NCBI GenBank assembly: GCA_028023455.1
Contig: JAQFVV010000023.1
Location: 1 to 64,000 of the forward strand
DNA length: 64,000 bases
Direction: 5' to 3'
DNA from: Epiperipatus broadwayi
Taxonomy: Eukaryota; Onychophora; Udeonychophora; Euonychophora; Peripatidae
The notes under the pieces: model-generated
Database searches by the model: none
What the model was told of the DNA's origin: nothing
Seen by the model: the letters and a program-made list of their open reading frames with translations, nothing else
Part shown: positions 58,020 to 64,000 of the stretch, in pieces
Layout: every line of letters begins with the position of its first letter
Position numbering within the stretch: the first letter of the stretch is position 1
Translations under genes and position numbers: made by a program

Positions 58020-58893
58020 GCTAATAGAACAGCAACCACACCATGCAGATGATATGGTTCAAGTGGATCCAATTGAAAGTAACATTATACTAAATCAACT
58101 TTCAGTGGAGCAAATTGAAACTATTATCACTAATTTTAACCTGACTATTCCAAACATTCTTCTGAAATCACTGGCTAACTATAGCAATGATAAGAGTATT
58201 ATACTAGTGGTAATGGACCTAAAGTGTTCTCTGTTTAAATTCCCAATGAATGCCTTATTTGAGTTAATTAAAAGAGGAAATATTGCAAATGAAATACATA
58301 AGATCTCTACACATCCGAATGACCGCTATATAGCAGTCGAATTCAAGACCTGGGCTAGCAGGAATAACTTTAAAAGCAAATTTAAAGTATTGGATGATAA
58401 GATCATAGTAACTGTAGATATAAACAGATCATCCACTCTAAATGGGTCAATAAAAGATTGCATTACAGGAATAGATGAATCTTATTTACAAAAGATATTG
58501 GAAGCCTTTGGCAAGGTGACTAGTTTCACCTACCTTCCAATTGACAAAATATTTAACAACATTCTCTCGAACAAAGCAACATTTAGACTGCTCCTAAAAA
58601 AGGGAATAGTGCCAACAGATATTCCAACAGTGTTGTCGGCTAGAGGCTGTCCCATGATACTATCTTTTGCAGGGGTTAGGCCACAGTGCTTCTACTGTGG
58701 ACAAAGAACACACCTGATTAAGGAGTGTATGAATCGTATATGTACATCTTGTGGTCAAAAAAAAGGTCGAACTCACAGATGTAGGCAACAACAGACTTCT
58801 CATTCAGTTCCGGAGGCGCAACATGCTTCACAACAACCGAGTGCACAACACAAAAATGTAGAACAGCATGATGAACTCAAAGCAAACAAATAA
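57934..58893 (+). CDS. ORF1 gag-like domain with CCHC zinc knuckles (319 residues)
   Basis: ORF1 proteins of LINEs bind element RNA and form the ribonucleoprotein. Residues about 95-255 have the layout of the RRM-like/DUF4283-type gag domain: RYIAVEFKTWASRNNF, then a VTVDI strand, LEAFGKVTSFTYLP, a TFRLLLKKG stretch and a conserved DIPTVL...G segment. Next come two knuckles: CFYCGQRTHLIKEC (C-x2-C-x4-H-x4-C) at about 255-268, and a second CTSC...H-x-C set directly after. The tail is Gln/His-rich and ends in a stop at 58893, where the neighbouring frame 58868-59170 takes over, so the protein probably continued. The Met used is only the first in this frame; the real start is likely upstream through a frameshift from 57051-58019. 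Confidence 0.75.
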   Translation: MANPIFLQVTILTTKAAMQIKKLGMDILELIEQQPHHADDMVQVDPIESNIILNQLSVEQIETIITNFNLTIPNILLKSLANYSNDKSIILVVMDLKCSLFKFPMNALFELIKRGNIANEIHKISTHPNDRYIAVEFKTWASRNNFKSKFKVLDDKIIVTVDINRSSTLNGSIKDCITGIDESYLQKILEAFGKVTSFTYLPIDKIFNNILSNKATFRLLLKKGIVPTDIPTVLSARGCPMILSFAGVRPQCFYCGQRTHLIKECMNRICTSCGQKKGRTHRCRQQQTSHSVPEAQHASQQPSAQHKNVEQHDELKANK

Positions 58894-59560
58894 AAATTCC
58901 AAAAATATCCTAATACATGAAAGGAATCAGCCCTCCTTAATTAACAATCATCAGGATTACAAACATAACATATCGCATAACAATAGTCACAAAAACCAAA
59001 ACAGTAATCAAAGGCAGTTGGAATCAAAACCAAAAGATTCCCACAATAATGAATCTAGGAATTTTCATGAAGGCCTAGGTTTCAGCTCAGTCACAGTGTC
59101 TGGTAATAGGGCTGGTAAAAACAATATAGACCAAGATCAAACCAACCTAAAAAAAGATGGAAATACCTAAACCTAACTCCATCCAAGGTAAATATAACAT
59201 CTCACCAAGTCCTAGTGACACACTGATAGCTGTGACTAATGAAACTATCACTCCTTACCAAACACCGGTAGATGCTGCTGCTTCCTGGTCTGCAGATGAG
59301 ATGGAGACATTCATCACTCCTAACACCAGTTATAAAAGAAAACCATGGGTTGTATCTAATCCTAGCTCAGGAGAAGAAGAGATGGCATTCCCACTGAGGC
59401 AAAAGTCCAAACCCACAATGTCAAATGCAACTAACAATAAGCATAAAGGAGCCACAGAAAAGAAATGCAAGATCAATCTTCCATCTGATTTGGTAACTAG
59501 TTATCCTACCAATGGCTTGCCTGTGGATCTCCCCACTTCAGATTTAAACATCCCTCCAAA
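58868..59560 (+). pseudogene. ORF1 C-terminal tail / linker to ORF2
   Basis: Frames 58868-59170 (Asn/Ser/His-rich) and the first part of 59157-59687 carry an ASWSADEMETFITP segment followed by a Lys/Arg-Pro and acidic Ser-Gly-Glu-Glu-Glu stretch, typical of the end of gag-like ORF1 proteins. The same open frame then runs straight into endonuclease sequence without a stop. Either ORF1 and ORF2 were fused or the stop has been lost. Confidence 0.5.
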
Positions 59561-62500
59561 CATCCGCATGGAAATTAATAAAAAAAAGAGTCTGCTGATA
59601 CTTCAAGGAAACCGCCTGTGGTGGAATCTAGCAGGCCATCTTGCAATGGATAACAATAAATGTTTAATCTCTGCTGTCAATGTCTGAGGAATTAATTCCC
59701 TCGGTCATATTAATGCCATCAGGCATTTCTTTAAGCAAAACTCACCACATATGTTGTTCATAGGGGAAACGAAATTTCACCTAAACTCGAACTACTACAT
59801 AAAATCAGAACTTAGTAAAATAGGATTCACCCATTTATCTACAGGTCATGCTGCTAGGGGAGGAGTTGGGGTAATAATAAATAATCTTCTGGCTCCAACC
59901 TCCTTCAGAATAATTTATCTAGATCAGAACCTAATCGCCATAGAGTTTACCTTCTCCTTGAATACTTCCAATGTAATTTATATATAGCACCAATGTTCAT
60001 GCAACACTGCTGAAAATAGTCCACACAATTAACCTAATTACTAATAATAACAATGCACCTACCATTCTCCTTGGTGACTTTAACATCTTCTATGAGTCCT
60101 TCACAAAGAAATACTTACCCCTACTCAACAAAGTATTTCTCAATGGGAGGGGATTCTTTCCACCTGATGCATTTTCTTTCTATATGAAAAACAGTCGCAT
60201 GCTCATTGATCTAATGTTCTATTCGGCCGAATTGCACTATGGGATAGAAGTGAGACTGCAACTGACAGCTTTTTCGGATCATTTTGCGATTATGGCATCC
60301 CTAGAGCTGAACAACTTTCAACAAATCAAAGTCAACTGGAGTCTCAGAATGTTCACTAGAACCAACGCCACTGAGGCATTTTTCTCAGAGGCCTACATTC
60401 TTTTTCACAAGGTGAACCTCATATACCTACACCCGGTCGAGGCCTGGACTACATTTATAGGCATTATTCAATCGCTTATTACCCAATACACCTTCAAGCT
60501 TAAGGGGACAACCACACTGATGCATGAATTGGACAGTCTGAATGGGAAAATTAAAAACTTCGATGGTCAGGATAACAACATTGACTACTTACTTGAACTA
60601 AAAGCTTCATATAGATTGAAACAGTCAGCAGTAGCAGAGATAATAGCTACAAAAAATGCAAAGAATTTCCTGCCAGCTCAACATTGCTGGACCTGGGGCT
60701 ATCTCAGGTGGGCTCTCGGGGCCAGAAAGAAACAGGAGGTTCCTACTTCATTGCTCAACAGTGGTGGCAGCATTACTGGTGCGAATATGATTCTACACAT
60801 AAAGAGCCACTATCAAAACCTACTCTTAGGTCACCGGACAAACCCTGCCATGGAGTGGGTGGGCACAGCTGGAGAGGCAGATCATGGTATTACACTCCAG
60901 GTCATCAGCAGTAGGTTGCAGGGTCTCCCTGATAACGTTCATCCTGGGATTCATGCTATCCTGAAGTTTGTGTTCACTCACTTAAATTTTTTTACTGCGA
61001 GGATTATATTAAACATGTTAAACTACCTTGCCATTGAAAGGAGAGTAATCCCTAACCTATATCCAATCACCATGGTCCCGTTTATAAAAAAGAACCGGGA
61101 TCCTACCTCTCTTAGCAGTATCAGGCCGATATCGATGACACCAATTTTGTTCAAAGTCATGGAGGGTATAGTAAAAGAAAAAATTCAGGATGCCATTCTA
61201 CAGGATATATCGGCCTCTCAATATGCAAGGAAGGGATCATCAGTGCTGACTGCAATTGGTGAAGTGAAAATTCTGCTTGATCACATTAGATCTAACAGAA
61301 AATCCCAGCCTGTGGCAGTTCAGCTAGATGTGTCCAATGCTTTTGATACCATAGATGTCAACATTCTTCTTGAATTGCTATCTCAGTTGGACATATCAAA
61401 GCAGATAATTCAGATATTGGACAATCTCCTGAATAATAGGCACATTCATATTTCCATAAATGGACATTACTCAGACGGATTTGCCCCTTCAAGATCCATA
61501 CCACAAGGATCACCATTGAGTGGTCTATTGTTCATTAAGTACATTGACCCTCTGATTAAAGAGCTAGATCAGCTTCCAGGGATATATGTGCCCCGGCTTA
61601 AGAAAAACATCAAGGTTTTCGCATACATGGATGACATACTTGTGATTCTTCCATCCCGTAAACATCTGAAGACACTTCACTCCATCATTACCAATTATAC
61701 TAAAAATTATAAGTTATCCATCAATCCTCACAAGTCATCATCCTGGTGCATCAACACTGGTAGGAAAATACTATCCAATTTTTTAGCGGAACCTCAGTGT
61801 TTTCTGGGGTTCCCTATCTTCAAGTCACAGACTGCTATGTCTGTCTGCCTACAAAAATCCATCATAAGCAATGCTACTAAGGTGGTTCAATCACTGTCAA
61901 GGACATACCTGTCCCTACAAGGGAAGATTGCTCTGATTAATATGAAGATCATGGTGAGCATAAATTACTACCTGCCAATAATGACAGTTACCAAATCATT
62001 CAGCTTACAAATTCAGAGGCTCTGTGGTCAGCTCTTATGGAGAGGACAGACCACTGCAATTAGCATCCGCAGACTTCAGTTTCACAGGAGACAGAATGGT
62101 ATGGGTCTCCATTCAATACAGACAATCAATTTCCAAAAAGGGCATTCACTTTTAGTAAACCTGGGGAAAAATACTCTCTATCAGATATTATAGAGACTGT
62201 AATACCTACTGACAGACCTCCCCCCAGTAAAGACACATGGCTTGACACCATTATTAAACAACAATTTTTATACATTGGGCACTCAACAGCAGAGTTTAAT
62301 AATAAAATCAGCATCTGGCAGGCACATCGCCTGCTGAATCCTGAAAATACAGCTATTTATACTCACCTAGGGTGCAGCAATCATAAAATCACCACAATAT
62401 TTAAATATCTGCTACTGGAGCCCAAACTTTTGGATTATCTGATCAAGGTGAATATGGGCTCCATGCCAACTAATTCATTCTTACACTACAAGTGGTTTCT

Positions 62501-62876
62501 AAATAAAATAGACCCAATTTGTCATGCCTGCTCTAGAGGAGAGGAGACCTTTAATCATCTGTTAAATATATGTCCAGGCTATAATGGTATTAGAAGTGTC
62601 ATCTCTCAACACTGCATTATAGCAGTGGATAAAATCCTAGACATCAGGGGTTGTCTCTCCTCTGGAGACTTTACAGTTATCAGGTTATCTATCTTCCTGA
62701 CATATGCTTTTTGGTACACAAGATGCAGGACAAAGTTCACACAACCAACACCGGACCCCAATGCTATATTTTGCGATAAGCTCAAAGCTCTTCAAAACAA
62801 GGATAAGATATTATCCTCTAGATTTTTATTTATTAATACATGGAGCCTACTAGTATGGCCCACAGACTCTACATGA
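59560..62876 (+). pseudogene. ORF2: APE endonuclease + YMDD reverse transcriptase, broken
   Basis: Endonuclease segments: the N-containing AVNV segment before a TGA at 59685, FIGETK (59757), LLGDFNI (60073) and FSDHFAIM (60271). The frame changes within a TATATA run near 59980. The long open frame 60184-62193 (669 residues from its first Met) has SSIRPISMTPILFKVMEG, QLDVSNAFDTI (Asp382), IPQGSPLSGLLF and FAYMDDILVI (Asp483 and Asp484), so RT catalytic residues are intact. A one-base slip near 62165 moves into the frame ending at 62876, which holds PTNSFLHYKWFLNK and the CHACSRGEETFNHLLNIC finger (C-x2-C-x8-H-x4-C) of non-LTR elements. Most non-LTR RTs have ADD, not MDD, in the active-site loop. 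The endonuclease plus Cys-His finger excludes LTR elements. The clade is uncertain; gag and finger suggest an L1/Tx1- or R1-like lineage. Confidence 0.82.
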
Positions 62877-63205
62877 ATATTGGACCTGATATATCCACAT
62901 TGTAGTGTATCGTAAATGAAGTAGTCTATGATGCAACATGCTGGATTCTACTAGAGAGGCATTGATTTCACACTACATGTATCCCAGCTGATAAGTTAGC
63001 ATTATTGGGCCAACCTTAAAAAGGGTGGTCAATACCAACAAAATGAACTGTATGTACTCATTTATCAACCTGCTAGTGCAGAGAATGGCTCTGGCATACA
63101 TCTACCAGACCAACACCAGCAATGGATGAGCCAACATTAACAAAGTGCATTTATTATTCATCTGTACAATTTTATTATGTCAATAAATATATTTTTTAAA
63201 ATAAA
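62877..63205 (+). other. 3' UTR of the large LINE
   Basis: Non-coding, moderately GC. A short palindromic gcattattgggccaacc is seen near 63000. It ends with an AATAAA at about 63182 and an A/T-rich end near 63205. Confidence 0.5.
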
Positions 63206-63404
63206 AGGATACAGAAATTTAATGAATATCAGTAAATAGCTTTCCACACTGCCCATATAACACAATTTTTTTTTTAAAAAAAAATATTGAGTTATATACA
63301 TAGCAAGGATCTTTTCAAATATAAATAAATAGAGCCAGAAATTAAGTGTCTACCAGTAAGTAGCTCCAGACTAACCATGCTCAATTTTCATAAAAAATTT
63401 GAGT
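63206..63404. other. Spacer between the large LINE and RTE copy 3
   Basis: AT-rich with T and A runs at 63268-63285. Nothing assigned. Confidence 0.5.
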
Positions 63405-64000
63405 TATCATCATCATCATTATCAACCATTATCAATCCACTGTAGGATGAAGGTCTTTCCAAGTTTAATCCATCTTCTCCTATCTTTAGCTTCTCTTCTC
63501 CACATTACCCCTGCATACTTTCTTATTTCATCCATCCATCTCACATGTGGTATCTTTCTGGGTCTTTTACAATCTCTTGGAATCCAGTTTAAAATTTCAA
63601 TTGTCCATCTATTATCATCTCTTCTAACAATATGTCCAGCCCAACTCCACTTCAATCTTTTAATTTTTTCAATGAGGTCAGTAACACCTGTTTGTTCTCT
63701 TACCCATACATTCCATTTTCGATCTCTTCTTGTTACTCCCAACATACATCTCTCCATACTTCTTTGAGTGGTCTGAAGTCTCTGAATTGCTCTTCTATTA
63801 AGTGCCCAAGTCTCAGATCCATAAGTAAGAACTGGTAAAACACATTTGTTAAAAACCTTCCTTTTCAAACACATATGCATATTGCCTTTTAGTATCAAGT
63901 TATTTCTACCAAAAGCACTCCAACCAAGTTTAATTCTATGATTAATTTCCTCCATTATGTTTCCATCTGTATTAATAATCTGACCAAGGTATTTGTAACT
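63405..64000 (-). mobile_element. RTE-clade LINE, copy 3 (3' part, runs off the window)
   Basis: Reverse orientation, starting at the tail atcatcatcatcattatcaa (TGATGAT repeats on the element strand), followed by ORF sequence to the window end. It is close to copy 2 throughout. Confidence 0.9.
63422..64000 (-). CDS. RTE reverse transcriptase C-terminus, copy 3 (partial, open)
   Basis: The frame stays open from the stop at 63422 to the window edge. From the internal Met at 63955 it covers 177 residues, of which only 7 differ from the matching end of the intact copy (Pro to His, Thr to Ala, Cys to Trp, Ala to Val, Arg to Ile, Cys to Tyr, Glu to Lys). It contains the LKWSWAGHIVRR, PHVRWMDEIRK and DRRRWIKLG segments of the RTE C-terminal region. 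Catalytic domains lie beyond the window. The close match suggests the family expanded recently. Confidence 0.9.
   Translation of the reverse strand, partial: SYKYLGQIINTDGNIMEEINHRIKLGWSAFGRNNLILKGNMHMCLKRKVFNKCVLPVLTYGSETWALNRRAIQRLQTTQRSMERCMLGVTRRDRKWNVWVREQTGVTDLIEKIKRLKWSWAGHIVRRDDNRWTIEILNWIPRDCKRPRKIPHVRWMDEIRKYAGVMWRREAKDRRRWIKLGKTFILQWIDNG

Larger units (their letters stand above)
55625..63205 (+). mobile_element. Large decayed non-LTR retrotransposon with long ORF1 and YMDD RT
   Basis: A block of roughly 7.5 kb with coding sequence almost throughout on the plus strand and clearly higher GC than its flanks. Order: long low-complexity ORF1 N-terminus, RRM-like gag domain with CCHC knuckles, Ser/Asn-rich linker, APE endonuclease, reverse transcriptase, C-terminal CCHC finger, short 3' UTR with AATAAA near 63182 and an A-rich end. 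A handful of frameshifts and stops, several at homopolymer or TATA runs and one TGA where an arginine CGA codon is likely, indicate moderate age. The 5' edge is set only by composition. Confidence 0.8.

Noticed and set aside
60184-62193. YMDD motif as evidence of a retrovirus or LTR element
   Set aside because: The same gene has an APE-type endonuclease upstream and a non-LTR Cys-His finger downstream, and no LTRs, protease or integrase are present.

Overview
This window is about 64 kb of very AT-rich eukaryotic (animal) DNA. It has no bacterial-style gene packing, no convincing cellular gene, and no rRNA, tRNA or CRISPR that I could recognise. Almost everything recognisable is transposable-element sequence or simple repeat. 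The mix is an RTE-clade LINE with several copies, decayed hAT transposases of the ZBED/SCAND3 and GTF2IRD2 type, gag-bearing LTR elements without pol, long (TA)n tracts and a roughly 780-bp (ATCT)n tract. Such mixes are typical of repeat-rich invertebrate genomes such as cephalopods or chelicerates; the species cannot be fixed from the sequence alone.

Layout, left to right. 1-2.1 kb: unassigned AT-rich DNA. 2.2-9.4 kb: a decayed minus-strand LTR-type element with about 1.7-kb direct repeats and a coiled-coil gag-like remnant. It contains a (TA)n-bounded imperfect palindrome made of four copies of a roughly 400-bp unit (two forward, two inverted). 9.48-19.48 kb: a second minus-strand LTR element with 2.3- and 2.6-kb TG...CA repeats, a polypurine tract and a gag-like gene but no visible pol. 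A GC-richer block of unknown origin sits where pol should be. 19.5-30.6 kb: gene-poor DNA with microsatellites and two foldback hairpin elements. 30.7-31.4 kb: the compound (ATCT)n tract. 31.8-35.9 kb: a dead hAT transposase gene split by a dead RTE copy. 36.0-37.4 kb: (ATT)n and a 5'-truncated jockey-like LINE. 37.7-43.1 kb: small repeats, a stray RTE leader fragment, a promoter-like module and a 21-base match to an Illumina adapter. 43.1-46.4 kb: a full-length RTE with an intact 985-residue ORF. 46.5-51.7 kb: unassigned. 51.72-54.52 kb: a complete-ended dead hAT transposon with terminal inverted repeats and an 8-bp target duplication. 55.6-63.2 kb: a large decayed non-LTR element with a very long ORF1, CCHC zinc knuckles, an APE endonuclease and a YMDD reverse transcriptase. 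63.4-64.0 kb: the 3' end of a further RTE copy, cut by the window edge.

The elements do not act together as a pathway, but they record insertion order: hAT before RTE at 32-36 kb, and many insertions in or beside (TA)n tracts. The intact RTE could supply reverse transcriptase and endonuclease activity in trans. The best candidates for something unusual are the long-ORF1 YMDD LINE, the two gag-only LTR elements with large LTRs, the (TA)-bounded four-unit palindrome, and the RTE leader that also occurs alone.
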